A stretch of 64,000 bases of DNA from Methylobacterium sp. UNC378MF (GTDB lineage Bacteria > Pseudomonadota > Alphaproteobacteria > Rhizobiales > Beijerinckiaceae), in NCBI RefSeq assembly GCF_900103195.1, contig NZ_FMWU01000020.1, positions 1 through 64,000 on the forward strand, in the 5' to 3' direction. A model generated the notes under the pieces. That model did no database searches. It had not been told where the DNA came from and saw nothing but the letters and a program-made list of their open reading frames with translations. Position 1 is the first letter of the stretch, and each line of letters starts with the position of its first letter. Position numbers and translations under genes: made by a program. Positions 18,000-27,268 of this stretch are shown one piece after another.

Positions 18000-18764
18000 A
18001 TGACGACGCGCGATGACAGGTCCCGGCCCGCGCGCCCGACGGCGACGGTGCTCGCCGTCCCCGACGCCACACGCAAGGGCAATCAGGCCTACGACCTCAT
18101 GCGGCGCGAGATCGTCGCCTGCCGCCTTCTGCCCGGCACGCGCTTCACCGAGGCCGAGGTGATGGAGCGGTTCGCGATCGGGAAGGCGAGCTGTCGGATC
18201 GCGCTCCAGCGCCTAGCCCAGGAAGGCTTCGTCAGCTCGATGCCGCGGCACGGCTACCGGGTCAGCCCGGTGACCGTGAAGGATGTCGACGAGGTCTTCG
18301 CCCTTCGGATGGAACTCGAGCCCCTCGCGGCAAGAGGAGCCGCCGGCCGCGTGAACCGGGCGCATCTGGAACGCCTGGAGCAGGCCTGCCGCCGCAAGAT
18401 CACCGTGGAGATGGGCAACCAGATCGACTTCTTCCTGGAGGCCAACCGGGGTTTCCACCTCGCGATCGCCGCGGCTTCGGGGAACGGGCGCCTCTACCGG
18501 ACCCTGTCGGGCCTCCTCGACGAGATGACCCGCCTCGTCGCGCTCGGCTTCGGCGTGCAGGGCGTGCGGCCGAACATCGAGAACGACCACACCGCGCTGA
18601 TCGAGCATCTCGTGGCGGGGGATGCCGACAGCGCCGCCCTGGTGGCGCGCCGCCACGTCGAGACCTTCCGGGCCATGACGATGGAGAAGGTCATCGCCAG
18701 CCTGCGCGACACCGCGGTTGTGGCGCCGGTGCAGCCTCCGGTGGCCGACGGGGGCGAGCCGTGA
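18000..18764 (+). CDS. GntR-family transcriptional regulator (FadR/FCD subgroup)
   Basis: 254 residues. N-terminal winged helix (about 20-90: QAYDLMRREIVACRLLPGTRF, MERFAIGKASCRIALQRLAQEG) and C-terminal FCD ligand domain (95-230), with a possible metal-binding set of Asp/His residues (FHLAIAAASGN, NDHTALIEHL). The ATG at 18000 has GAGGTG 5-10 nt upstream; upstream in-frame ATGs at 17892 and 17979 are weaker. Its stop overlaps the GTG of the ABC ATPase, so it is cotranscribed with the importer and enzymes it probably controls. Confidence 0.88.
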   Translation: MTTRDDRSRPARPTATVLAVPDATRKGNQAYDLMRREIVACRLLPGTRFTEAEVMERFAIGKASCRIALQRLAQEGFVSSMPRHGYRVSPVTVKDVDEVFALRMELEPLAARGAAGRVNRAHLERLEQACRRKITVEMGNQIDFFLEANRGFHLAIAAASGNGRLYRTLSGLLDEMTRLVALGFGVQGVRPNIENDHTALIEHLVAGDADSAALVARRHVETFRAMTMEKVIASLRDTAVVAPVQPPVADGGEP

Positions 18765-19531
18765 ACGCCGTCGAGCTCGACCAGGTCAGCAAGTGGTTCG
18801 ACCGGCGCGAGGGCGGGCCGCTCCACGTCCTTGACACCATCGACATCGCGATCCCGCAGCACGCGATCGTCGCGATCCTGGGTGCGTCTGGCTGCGGCAA
18901 GAGCACCCTCCTGAACATGATCGCCGGACTGGTCGAGCCCGATCAGGGCGCCGTCCTCCTGAACGGCATCCCGTCGCACGCCTTCCGCGACTGGCGGGCC
19001 ATGACCTACATGTTCCAGGAGGACCGGCTGCTCCCCTGGCGTACGGCCGCCCAGAACGTCGCCTTCGGCCTCGAGGCCGGGCCCATGGGCCGGGCGGAGC
19101 GGGCCCGGCGGGTCGACGAGACCCTGCGTCTCGTCGGGCTCGAAGCCTTCCGCGACGCCTACCCGCACGAGCTGTCGGGCGGCATGCGCAGCCGGGTGGC
19201 GCTCGCGCGCAGCCTCGTCACCGAGCCCCGGATCCTGCTCCTCGACGAGCCGTTCTCGAAGCTCGATCCCGAGATCCGCGCGCAGATGCACGCGGAGCTG
19301 CTGCGCATCGCCGGGTTGCGGGCGATGACCCTGGTCTTCGTCACGCACGACGTCGAGGAGGCGGTGGTGCTGGCGAGCCAGGTGGTCGTCCTGCACCCGC
19401 GGCCGGGCCGGATCGGTGCGGTCCGGGCGATCGATCTGCCGTACCCCCGCGACCCTCTCTCCTCGGAGGTCGCGGAGGAGGTCCGGCGCCTGCGCATCAG
19501 CCTCTCCGCCGCGAGCGCGCGATGCTCGTGA
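18761..19531 (+). CDS. ABC transporter ATP-binding protein (Ssu/Tau type)
   Basis: 256 residues. Walker A GASGCGKST near 41, Q-loop MFQEDRLLPWR, signature LSGGMRSR, Walker B ILLLDEPFSKLD, H-loop VFVTHDVEEAV: the nitrate/sulfonate/taurine subfamily. GTG start at 18761 overlaps the gntR stop; it overlaps the permease gene by 10 bp. Subfamily members import alkanesulfonates, nitrate, thiamine precursors or aromatic acids; the neighbouring CoA ligase points to an organic acid (inference). Confidence 0.92.
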   Translation: MNAVELDQVSKWFDRREGGPLHVLDTIDIAIPQHAIVAILGASGCGKSTLLNMIAGLVEPDQGAVLLNGIPSHAFRDWRAMTYMFQEDRLLPWRTAAQNVAFGLEAGPMGRAERARRVDETLRLVGLEAFRDAYPHELSGGMRSRVALARSLVTEPRILLLDEPFSKLDPEIRAQMHAELLRIAGLRAMTLVFVTHDVEEAVVLASQVVVLHPRPGRIGAVRAIDLPYPRDPLSSEVAEEVRRLRISLSAASARCS

Positions 19532-20337
19532 AGACACCGCCCCGCCTGATCCGGCAGACGCGGACGTCCGGGGCCGGACGCCGGGCGGGCCTGCTCCTGC
19601 AGCGGTTCGCCCTGCTCGCACTGGCGCTGGCCGCGTGGCAGCTGGGGTCGCTGCACGCACCGAGCTTCGTCCTGCCGAGCCCCGCGCGGGTCTGGCACGC
19701 GTGGCTCGCCCTCGTCGCCACGCCGAGCTTCGCCGCCGATCTCGGCATCACGCTGGGCCGGATCGGCGCGGGCCTCGCCTTCGCGGCCCTCGTGGGGCTG
19801 CCGCTCGGCCTGCTGCTCGGCGCGAGCCCCCGCCTCGGCCGGTTCTTCGAACCGGTGCTGACGGTGACCAACACCGTCTCGTCGGCGATCTGGGCGATCT
19901 TCGCGTTGATCTGGTTCGGTCTCTCGAACTGGACCACGATCTTCGTGGTGTTCATGACCGCGATGCCGCTGATCCTGACCAATGTCTGGCAGGGCACGCG
20001 CACGGTCAGCGCCGAGCATCTCGAGCTCGCCCGCACCTTCCGTATGCCGCGCCACAAGGTGCTGACCAAGATCTACCTGCCGACGATCCTGCCCGCCTTC
20101 TTCTCGGGCGCGCGCCTCGCCATCGGCTTCGGGGCGCGGGTCGTGCTCGTGGCCGAGTCGCTGGGGGCGAGCAGCGGCATCGGCTACCGCCTGCGGCAGG
20201 CGGCGGACCTCGTCCAGACCGATCAGGTCTTCGCCTGGACCCTCACCCTCGTCGCCCTGATGATCGGGGTCGAGACGCTCGTCCTGAAGCCGGCGGAACA
20301 GCACCTGTTCGCCTGGAAGAAGGTCGCGCAGCCGTGA
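19522..20337 (+). CDS. ABC transporter permease (Ssu/Tau type)
   Basis: 271 residues, about six TM segments, BPD_transp_1 fold. The EAA-like cytoplasmic loop is visible as EHLELARTFRMPRHKVLTKIYLP near residue 175-190. First TM is LLQRFALLALALAAWQLGS near 28. It pairs with the ATPase upstream, with which its gene overlaps by 10 bp, and with the binding protein downstream. Confidence 0.92.
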   Translation: MLVKTPPRLIRQTRTSGAGRRAGLLLQRFALLALALAAWQLGSLHAPSFVLPSPARVWHAWLALVATPSFAADLGITLGRIGAGLAFAALVGLPLGLLLGASPRLGRFFEPVLTVTNTVSSAIWAIFALIWFGLSNWTTIFVVFMTAMPLILTNVWQGTRTVSAEHLELARTFRMPRHKVLTKIYLPTILPAFFSGARLAIGFGARVVLVAESLGASSGIGYRLRQAADLVQTDQVFAWTLTLVALMIGVETLVLKPAEQHLFAWKKVAQP

Positions 20338-20395
20338 CGACGGTTGGCACCACGCGGGAAAACCTCCGTTGCACGCCCACGACTTGGAGAAGACC

Positions 20396-21388
20396 TTGAA
20401 ACGGATCTTAGGCCGCGGTGCCGTCTTCGCCGCCACGGCGCTCTGCGCAATCTGCCTGCCGGCCCTCGCGCGCGCCGAGACGGTGCGCATCGGCTACTGG
20501 AGCTCCGGCATCAGCCTCGGCTTCGGCGCCGTGCTGGAGGCCGGCAAGTTCATGGAGAAGGAGGGCCTGACGGCCGAGTACGTCAAGTTCCCGGACGTGA
20601 ACGCGCCGACCAAGGCCATGGCCGCCGGGGCGATCGATTTCGCGATCGCTGCCAGCGCGGGGACGGCGCTGAGCGTGACCGCCGACGGGCTGCCGATGAG
20701 CATCGTCCTGGCGACGCAGGTGGCCGACCTCGATTTCGTCGTCCCCGCGGATTCTCCGATCCGGACGATGGCCGACCTCAAGGGCAAGAAGATCGGCACC
20801 TCGCCGGCCGGCAGCGGCACCGCCGCCATCGCGGCGGCGATCCTGGAGACCAATCACGGCCTCAGGCCCGCGGATTACCAGGCCGTGCCCGGCAACGATT
20901 CCCGGCTGGCGCAATTCCTCGTCCAAAAGGACATCGACGCCGCCGCCCTGCGCACGGTGACCCTGGCGCTTCTTCCGGACGTCAAGCTGCGCCGCCTCGG
21001 CACCTTCCGCGCGGAGTGGAAGCAGCTCACCCGGCAGGACGCGCCACCGGTCCTCGGCGTTGGCCTGATGCGCAACGCCTGGATGGCGCAGAATCCGGAC
21101 GCCCCCGCCAAGGTCGTGGCGGCGATGCGCAAGGCCTACGCCTTCGGCCAAGCCGACAAGGCGGCCGTGGCCGGGATCCTGAAGGCCGCCGCGAACCTGA
21201 GCGATGCCGACGCCGCCGCCTACGCGGGTCTCTGGGACGGCATCTACACGGTCAGCCTGGAGCCCGCCGACATCGCCTCGCTGAAGCGGGAGTTCGAGGT
21301 GTTCAAGGCGGTCGGCGCCGTTCAGGGCAGCCTGCCGGACACGGCCCTGAACCCCGGCCCCTACGAGCGGTCGAAGACGATCCCGTAG
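20396..21388 (+). CDS. ABC transporter substrate-binding protein (SsuA/NMT1 type)
   Basis: 330 residues from a TTG start at 20396, which has GGAGA 5-9 nt upstream and gives a clean Sec signal peptide (KRILGRGAVFAATALCAICL, cleaved after ALARA). An alternative TTG at 20369 adds nine residues. The mature protein is the type II NMT1/SsuA fold: IGYWSSGISLGFGAVLEAG, FPDVNAPTKAMAAGAIDFAI, KIGTSPAGSGTAAIAAAIL. Ligand unknown. The segment DLKGKKIGTSPAGSG is the typical anion-contact loop region of this family. Confidence 0.88.
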   Translation: MKRILGRGAVFAATALCAICLPALARAETVRIGYWSSGISLGFGAVLEAGKFMEKEGLTAEYVKFPDVNAPTKAMAAGAIDFAIAASAGTALSVTADGLPMSIVLATQVADLDFVVPADSPIRTMADLKGKKIGTSPAGSGTAAIAAAILETNHGLRPADYQAVPGNDSRLAQFLVQKDIDAAALRTVTLALLPDVKLRRLGTFRAEWKQLTRQDAPPVLGVGLMRNAWMAQNPDAPAKVVAAMRKAYAFGQADKAAVAGILKAAANLSDADAAAYAGLWDGIYTVSLEPADIASLKREFEVFKAVGAVQGSLPDTALNPGPYERSKTIP

Positions 21389-21421
21389 CTCTCCACCGAT
21401 CGGCAGAAGAAGGTTTCAACG

Positions 21422-22438
21422 ATGGCTCAGACCATGAAGGCGCTCGTGCTGGAGGCGCACGGCGACATCGACACGCTGAAGGTGGTGAACGACTATCCGA
21501 AGCCTTCGCCCGGCGCGGGGGAGGTCCTGATCCGCGTCGGCGCGTCCTCGTTCAACTACCACGACGTGTTCACCGTGAAGGGCATGCCCGGCATCAAGGT
21601 GCCGATGCCGGTGGTGATCGGCCTCGACATGGCTGGGCAGGTCGTCGAGCTCGGCGAGGGCGTCACGGAGTGGCGCGTTGGTGACCGGGTGCTGGTCAAT
21701 CCGCTCAACAAAGCCAAGGGCCTGATGGGCGAGATGCTCGATGGCGGCATGGCCGAGTATTGCCGGGTCTCGACGAGCCAGCTCATCGCGATGCCGCCGG
21801 ACGTGAGCTACGCGGACGCCGCCTCGCTGCCTGTCGCCTACGGCACCGCTCACCGCATGCTGATCACCCACAACACCGTGAAGGCCGGCGACAAGGTCCT
21901 CATCCTGGGCGCGAGTGGCGGCGTCGGCACCGGCTGCGTGATGCTGGCCAAGCAGCTCGGCGCCGAGGTCATCGCCTGCGCGGGCAGCGCGGAGAAGATG
22001 GCGGCGCTGAAGGCGCTCGGGGCCGACCACGTCGTCAACTACCGCGAGACCGACTTCTCCAAGTGGGCGATCCAGCAGTACGGCAAGCCGCAGCGCCGGA
22101 CCTACGAGGGCGGCGTCGACGTGGTGATCAACTTCACCGGCGGCGATACCTGGGTGCCCTCGCTCAAGTGTCTGAAGCGCGGCGGCACGCTGCTCGTCTG
22201 CGGGGCGACCGCGGGACACGATCCTAAGGAGGATCTCCGCTACATCTGGAGCTTCGAGCTCAAGGTGATCGGCTCGAACAGCTTCTACGACGACAACCTG
22301 TCGGCCCTGATGGACATGATCCAGGCCGGCACGCTGAAGCCGACCATCGACAAGCTCCTGCCCCTCGAGGAGGCCGCCGAGGGCCTGCGGATGATCCGCG
22401 ACCGCGAGGTCATGGGCAAGATCGTCGTCACCCCCTGA
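21422..22438 (+). CDS. Zinc-type alcohol dehydrogenase / quinone oxidoreductase (MDR)
   Basis: 338 residues of the medium-chain dehydrogenase/reductase superfamily. GroES-like N-terminal domain; Rossmann domain with GASGGVGTG near residue 162-170. NAD(P)H-binding with no structural-zinc cysteine cluster, so probably a quinone- or enoyl-reductase type. It begins 33 bp after the binding-protein gene, preceded by AGAAGAAGG. Within this operon it may reduce or oxidise a CoA-bound or free pathway intermediate (inference). Confidence 0.88.
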   Translation: MAQTMKALVLEAHGDIDTLKVVNDYPKPSPGAGEVLIRVGASSFNYHDVFTVKGMPGIKVPMPVVIGLDMAGQVVELGEGVTEWRVGDRVLVNPLNKAKGLMGEMLDGGMAEYCRVSTSQLIAMPPDVSYADAASLPVAYGTAHRMLITHNTVKAGDKVLILGASGGVGTGCVMLAKQLGAEVIACAGSAEKMAALKALGADHVVNYRETDFSKWAIQQYGKPQRRTYEGGVDVVINFTGGDTWVPSLKCLKRGGTLLVCGATAGHDPKEDLRYIWSFELKVIGSNSFYDDNLSALMDMIQAGTLKPTIDKLLPLEEAAEGLRMIRDREVMGKIVVTP

Positions 22439-22495
22439 CGCCCGCCCGAGCTCGCGCCTTCGGCTGCAGTACCGTCGCCTCCCACCGAGGGGCTT

Positions 22496-22606
22496 TCCTC
22501 TCCCCCTTGCGGGGAGGGGTCAGGGGTGGGGGTGGCGCAGAAGGCACCGCAGCGCCCCATCCTGAGCCACCCCCACCTCCAACTCCTCCCCGCAAGGGGG
22601 AGGAGA
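22496..22606. repeat. Inverted-repeat (REP-like) element
   Basis: Two arms, CTCCCCCTTGCGGGGAG (inside 22499-22517) and its inverted complement at 22585-22606, flank about 70 bp of C/G-rich sequence. This CCCCCTTGCGGGGAGGGG pattern is typical of intergenic palindromic repeats in Rhizobiales. It lies inside the operon, between the MDR and the thioesterase genes, and could act as a processing or attenuation site. Confidence 0.65.
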
Positions 22607-22631
22607 GACCCGTGCAAGGAGCCAAGAGGCC

Positions 22632-23051
22632 ATGTCCGACACCCCCCTCAGCAAGGAGCAGGTCGAGGCGCTGCTGCTGCGCGGCCCATTCCACCAGTGG
22701 CTCGGCCTCTCCGTCGTCGCCGTCGGCGAGGGCACGATCGAGCTGAAGGCGACGTGGCGGCCGGAATGGGTTGTCAACGCCGAGCGCGGCTACGTTCACG
22801 GCGGCATCCTGGCGACCCTCGTCGATCTCACCGCCGACTGGGCGCTGGTCTCCAAGACCGGGCGGGGCGTCCCCACCGTGGATCTGCGGGTCGATTACCA
22901 CCGGGCCGCGATGCAGGGCGATCTCACCTGCCGCGGCACGGTGGTGAAGTTCGGCAACCAGCTCTCGGTAGCCGAGGCGCAGATCCTCGACGACGCGGGA
23001 CGCCTGCTCGCGAGCGGCCGCGGCGTCTACATGACGGCGCCGGCCAAATGA
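22632..23051 (+). CDS. PaaI-family hotdog thioesterase
   Basis: 139 residues, single hotdog domain. The active-site helix region YVHGGILATLVDLTADWAL (about 54-72) and the strand VDLRVDYHRAAMQGDLTCRG are typical of the 4HBT/PaaI group that hydrolyses aromatic or hydroxyaromatic acyl-CoA thioesters. It overlaps the following VOC gene (ATGA). Together with the CoA ligase two genes on, it may rescue or terminate CoA intermediates (inference). Confidence 0.88.
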   Translation: MSDTPLSKEQVEALLLRGPFHQWLGLSVVAVGEGTIELKATWRPEWVVNAERGYVHGGILATLVDLTADWALVSKTGRGVPTVDLRVDYHRAAMQGDLTCRGTVVKFGNQLSVAEAQILDDAGRLLASGRGVYMTAPAK

Positions 23052-23860
23052 CCGGGGCCAGCCCCGCCGCCCCGGCGGACGGGACCCTCGACCATGTGGT
23101 GATCAACGTGCTGCGGCGGATGGACGAGGCGGCGGAGCTCTTCGCCGCCCTCGGCTTCCGGATCACGCCCCGTGGCCACCACTCGCTGGGCTCGATCAAC
23201 CACCTGATGATGACGACGGGCCCCTACCTGGAACTCGTCGGAATCCCTGAGACCGGCGCGCAGCGGCAGGACGTTCTGGACAGCCCGTTCGGCCTGAACG
23301 GGCTCGTAGTGGCGAGCCGGGACGCCGACGCAACCCATGCGCGGCTCGCCGCGGTGGGACTGGCGGCCGGCCCGCCCGTCGCCTTCTCGCGCCCCGTGAC
23401 CGTCGACGGCCGCGAGGAAGCGGCCCGGTTCCGCACGGTGCGGGTGCCGGCCGACCGGTTCCCGGCGGGCCGCCTCTACCATTGCGAGCACCTGACCCCG
23501 GATCTCGTCTGGCGCCCCGAGTGGCTCGACCATCCGAACGGTTTTGCGGGGATCGACGCGCTGACGATCGAGAGCCCCGCACCCGAGGCCGATGCCCATC
23601 TCTACGCTGCCGCGAGCGGGGCGCCGGCAGAGGCCGCGGGCGACGTCTGGACGCTCCGGCTCGGCAAGACGCGGATCGCGATCGTGCCTGGGCCGATCGC
23701 CCGCTTCGCCGCCCTGGCGTTACGCTTCCGCGGCCTCGACGCCCTCGAGGCCCGCGCGGCTGTCCTCCCGGAGGCGACGTGGGTCCGGCACGGGCCGGAC
23801 ACGGCGGAGCTGACGCTGCCGGCCTTCGGCCTCCATCTCCCGTGCAGGGCAGCCCCATGA
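23048..23860 (+). CDS. Glyoxalase-like (VOC) family protein
   Basis: 270 residues with two vicinal-oxygen-chelate-like halves: LDHVVINVLRRMDEAAELFAAL at residue 14-35 and a second at about 165 onward (GFAGIDALTIESPAPEADAH). It belongs to the Glyoxalase_3/VOC group with His candidates in the first strand (DHVV) and in YHCEHL. Possible roles include isomerase, ring-cleavage-like or lyase chemistry; I cannot assign one. ATG at 23048 overlaps the thioesterase stop, and its stop overlaps the ligase ATG. Confidence 0.82.
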   Translation: MTGASPAAPADGTLDHVVINVLRRMDEAAELFAALGFRITPRGHHSLGSINHLMMTTGPYLELVGIPETGAQRQDVLDSPFGLNGLVVASRDADATHARLAAVGLAAGPPVAFSRPVTVDGREEAARFRTVRVPADRFPAGRLYHCEHLTPDLVWRPEWLDHPNGFAGIDALTIESPAPEADAHLYAAASGAPAEAAGDVWTLRLGKTRIAIVPGPIARFAALALRFRGLDALEARAAVLPEATWVRHGPDTAELTLPAFGLHLPCRAAP

Positions 23861-25380
23861 TGCGCCCGGACACGGTTCCGACCAACCTCGGCGACCTCGT
23901 CGACCGGTCTGGGCCGCCGGACAAGCCGCTGATTATCGGCGTCGCCTTCGATGGCGAGCCCGAGGTGATGACCCGCGCCGACCTCGACGCCCGAGCCGAC
24001 GCCTTCGCACGCGGCCTCGGGCGCGGCGGGATCGCGCGCGGCGCGCGGATCGCGATCCTCGCGGCCAACCGGCCCGATACCGTCGCGGCGCTGCTCGGCG
24101 CGATGCGGGCCGGCGTGGTCCCGGTCCCGGTCAATCACAAGTTCCCGCCGGCCACGATCGCCGCCGTGCTCGCCGATTGCGGGGCGCGGCTCGTGCTCTG
24201 CGACGGCCCGCGCCGGGCGATGCTGGCGGGGCTCGGCACCGATGTGCGGGTCGCCGTGTTCGACGATGACCGGCCGGAGGGCTTCGCGGCCTGGCTCGAT
24301 CCCGGGCCCTTCGTGCCGGTCGTGCCCGAGCCCGATGAGGCGGCCCTGTTCCTCTATACCTCCGGCTCCACGGGCCGACCGAAGGGCGTGCGGCTGAGCC
24401 ATGCCAGCCACCTCTGGGTAGCCCGGACCCGCGCCGCGGAGACGGACCTGCGCGACGACCGGCTGCTCGTGGCGGCGCCACTCTACCACATGAACGCCCT
24501 GGCTTTGGCGCTTCTCGTCTGCGCGTCCGGCGCCACGATGGTGCTGCTGCCGCAGTTCGAGGCCCGGGCCTACATCGCGGCGATCGACCGCCACGGCTGC
24601 ACGTGGCTCACCGCCGTGCCGCCGATGATCGCCATGATGCTGCGGGAGCAGGATCTCCTAGCGGAGGCCGACCTGACCGGCGTGCGGACGGTGCGGATGG
24701 GCTCGGCGCCGGTCAACGATGCCCTGGCCCGGCAGATCCGCGCCCTGCTGCCGAACGCCCGCATCCTCAATGCCTACGGCACCACCGAGGGCGGCCCGGT
24801 CGTGTTCGGCGACCATCCGGACGGCCTGCCGACGCCGGTCGCGTCGGTCGGGACGCCTCACCCCCAGGTCGCGGTGCGCCTCGTCGGGCCGGACGCACCG
24901 GAGACCGGCGTCCTGCAGATGCGCAGCCCCGCGATCATGCTCGGCTACCACAACCGGCCGGACGTGCCCGTGCCGATCACGGCGGACGGCTTCTACGACA
25001 CCGGCGACGTGTTCCGCCGCGACGCGGACGGGTTCTTCTACTTTCTCGGCCGGACCGACGACATGTTCGTCTCGGGCGGCGAGAACATCTTCCCCGGCGA
25101 GGTCGAGCTGGTGCTGGAGTGCCACCCCGAGGTGCTCCAGGCCTGCGTGGTGCCGGTGGAGGATACCATAAAGGGCACCAAGCCCGTCGCCTTCGTGGTC
25201 CGCCGACCCGGCGCCACCGTCGACGAGGCCGCCCTCAAGGCCCACGCGCTCGCCCACGCGCCGGCCTACCAGCACCCCCGCCGGGTCTGGTTCGTCGAGG
25301 CGCTGCCGCTCGCCTCGACCAACAAGATCGACCGCGCGGCTCTGCGCCTGCGCGCCGAGAAGGCCCTCGCGGTCGCTTGA
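23857..25380 (+). CDS. Class I adenylate-forming acyl-CoA ligase
   Basis: 507 residues. Adenylation signature LYTSGSTGRPKGV (about 165-177), YGTTEGG near 307, YDTGDVFRRDADGF near 384 and the C-terminal catalytic lysine in STNKIDRAAL near 490. This is the layout of 4-coumarate/benzoate/cyclohexanecarboxylate CoA ligases. It activates a carboxylic acid with ATP and CoA. Last gene of the rightward operon; the ATG overlaps the VOC stop. The preference (aliphatic or aromatic) cannot be read from the sequence by eye. Confidence 0.9.
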   Translation: MMRPDTVPTNLGDLVDRSGPPDKPLIIGVAFDGEPEVMTRADLDARADAFARGLGRGGIARGARIAILAANRPDTVAALLGAMRAGVVPVPVNHKFPPATIAAVLADCGARLVLCDGPRRAMLAGLGTDVRVAVFDDDRPEGFAAWLDPGPFVPVVPEPDEAALFLYTSGSTGRPKGVRLSHASHLWVARTRAAETDLRDDRLLVAAPLYHMNALALALLVCASGATMVLLPQFEARAYIAAIDRHGCTWLTAVPPMIAMMLREQDLLAEADLTGVRTVRMGSAPVNDALARQIRALLPNARILNAYGTTEGGPVVFGDHPDGLPTPVASVGTPHPQVAVRLVGPDAPETGVLQMRSPAIMLGYHNRPDVPVPITADGFYDTGDVFRRDADGFFYFLGRTDDMFVSGGENIFPGEVELVLECHPEVLQACVVPVEDTIKGTKPVAFVVRRPGATVDEAALKAHALAHAPAYQHPRRVWFVEALPLASTNKIDRAALRLRAEKALAVA

Positions 25381-26025
25381 TCGAGGCGCAGGGAACGCGT
25401 CTCGCAGCCCGCCGGTCGGCACGATCCGCGCCCGGCGCGATGGGATCGTCCTGCCGCTCGGCCAGTCTGTCTTCCGGCTGGCTTCCGGCGTGACCGAGCA
25501 GCTGTCGTCTGCGGCTGAATGCTCGGCGTCGGGATCTGTCTTGCGGTCCCGATCCTCCCGAACCCCCGGATGCAGGCCGTGGCCGTGTCGCTCTGCTTCC
25601 GGGGCAACTGGCCGGCTGCCTGGGTCTGCTGGCGTGCCTCGTCGCGCGCGCCTTGCTCATGCTGCTGAACGCGCATGAACGGGTGCGGTCTGTAATCGAG
25701 GGCAGCCAACGAGCCCTGGTTCGAGGACCTGCGTCAAACACGGATCGCGCTGCGGGCCTGTCTGTCGAAGGCGGCGGGGATCAGGGCTGCCGCGCATAGG
25801 CACGCCCCTGAGATTTCCCCGGAAAATTGCACGTCGAACGCGGACCCTGCACCAATGACAGCTTTCGTATCACGCCGCCACACGACAACCGTCGATTGCC
25901 CGAGTCTTTCGGCAATTGTATTAAGCGCATGACAGATGCTGGAGACTACAACTCGCTGCCATCGCCGGGACAGGGCGCGCCGCGCATCATCCCAGAGCCC
26001 CATCGTCGGTGCATGCGAGGCTGGT
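25381..26025. other. Intergenic region, no gene recognised
   Basis: 645 bp downstream of the ligase gene. It contains short frames without similarity, one hydrophobic stretch around 25580-25680 and no clear terminator. AT-richer at 25855-25940, perhaps the promoter of the HD-GYP gene. Confidence 0.45.
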
Positions 26026-27111
26026 GTGCAGATCCTGTTCCTGACTGATACCCCGTTGCGAGCCCAGCGACTCGCACGCGACCTCGTCCACCTAGGATCC
26101 AGCCGGATCATGGACGTGCTCGATCCTAATCAGCGCCCGTCCGACATCGAACGCGCCAGCGTCCGCGTGATTGTCAGCGACGTTTCGTTCTCGCGGTCCG
26201 AGACGATCGCGGCGTTGCGCCTTTACCTCGATGCGCTCCAAGATCTGCGCAAGCCTTTCCTCTGCATCTTGCACGAAGCGAGCGCGCGCGCCCATGCCCA
26301 GGCAACTGCACTCAAGGCAACCTACGCGGTTCCCGTCGAACACTTAGCCAAACGCCTTGCGCTCATGCAGCCGCGCTCGCCTGCGGCGACGCCGCAAGAT
26401 TCTGCTGTCCGCCTGAGCGGGCAAGCAGAGGGCGCGCGCGAGGTGCTGGTTCGGATCCTCGCCCTTGGAAGAAACGGGAGAAGCCTGGAGCCAAGCCTGA
26501 TCGCGACGGGAGCGGCCTATATCGAGAACGCGCTGCGCGAGACCGACGTGCGATCCTGGCTCGAAGTGGTTTGGCAGTTCGACGACATCACGCACCAGCA
26601 CTCCCTGCTCGTTGCCGGCCTTGCCGCTGGCTTCGCCCAGCATCTCGGCATGTCCAGAGCCGACTGCGAGCGCCTGACCCAGGCGGCCCTACTGCACGAC
26701 GTCGGCAAGTCGCGCATTCCGCTGGCGATCCTGAACAAGCGCGGCGTGCTCGACGAGGCGGAGCGTGCCATCGTCCAGACCCATCCCGTCAAGGGCTACG
26801 ATATGCTGCAAGGCTACGGTTACCCTGAGGAGATGCTCGCAGTCGTACGCTCCCATCACGAGCTCTTGGCCGGATCAGGCTATCCCGACCGGCTTCAGGG
26901 CCGCGCTATCCCGGACCTCGTGCGGCTGGTGACGATCTGCGACATCTTCGGCGCGCTGATCGAGCGCCGTACGTACAAAAGCCCGATGGAGCCTGGCCAA
27001 GCGTTCGGAGTCCTAGCCGGGATGGAGGGCAAGCTCGACCGTGATCTCGTGCGCGCCTTCCGGTCGATCGCCACGGCTGCCGGCCCGGTCGAACTCAGGA
27101 CGTCAGCATAG
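26026..27111 (+). CDS. HD-GYP domain protein, putative cyclic-di-GMP phosphodiesterase
   Basis: 361 residues from a GTG at 26026 (GAGG upstream; the open frame could start at 25936). Residues 1-115 look like a response-regulator fold (ILFLTDTPLRAQRLARDL, VIVSDVSFSR) but with a degenerate phosphorylation site. The HD-GYP domain follows: HQHSLLVAGL, LLHDVGKSRIP (HD), HPVKGYDML, and RSHHELLAGSGYPDRL, keeping the HHE and GYP motifs. It should degrade c-di-GMP to GMP or pGpG. Orphan gene with no cognate kinase beside it. Confidence 0.88.
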   Translation: MQILFLTDTPLRAQRLARDLVHLGSSRIMDVLDPNQRPSDIERASVRVIVSDVSFSRSETIAALRLYLDALQDLRKPFLCILHEASARAHAQATALKATYAVPVEHLAKRLALMQPRSPAATPQDSAVRLSGQAEGAREVLVRILALGRNGRSLEPSLIATGAAYIENALRETDVRSWLEVVWQFDDITHQHSLLVAGLAAGFAQHLGMSRADCERLTQAALLHDVGKSRIPLAILNKRGVLDEAERAIVQTHPVKGYDMLQGYGYPEEMLAVVRSHHELLAGSGYPDRLQGRAIPDLVRLVTICDIFGALIERRTYKSPMEPGQAFGVLAGMEGKLDRDLVRAFRSIATAAGPVELRTSA

Positions 27112-27268
27112 TGCGTTCCGGTGGTGATTGGGGGACTTGCCGCAGTTCGGCATGCCGCATCCCATGGTGACCCGCGCGGCTCCGACATGCGCCAGCAGCA
27201 CCACGAGTACGAGTTCACGCACCAGTCTGTTCAAAGCCATCGTCGAGAAGTCGAGCCGAACCGAGACG

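Noticed and set aside
25490..25678. 62-codon frame after the CoA ligase gene
   Set aside because: Composition and lack of ribosome site suggest a chance frame.
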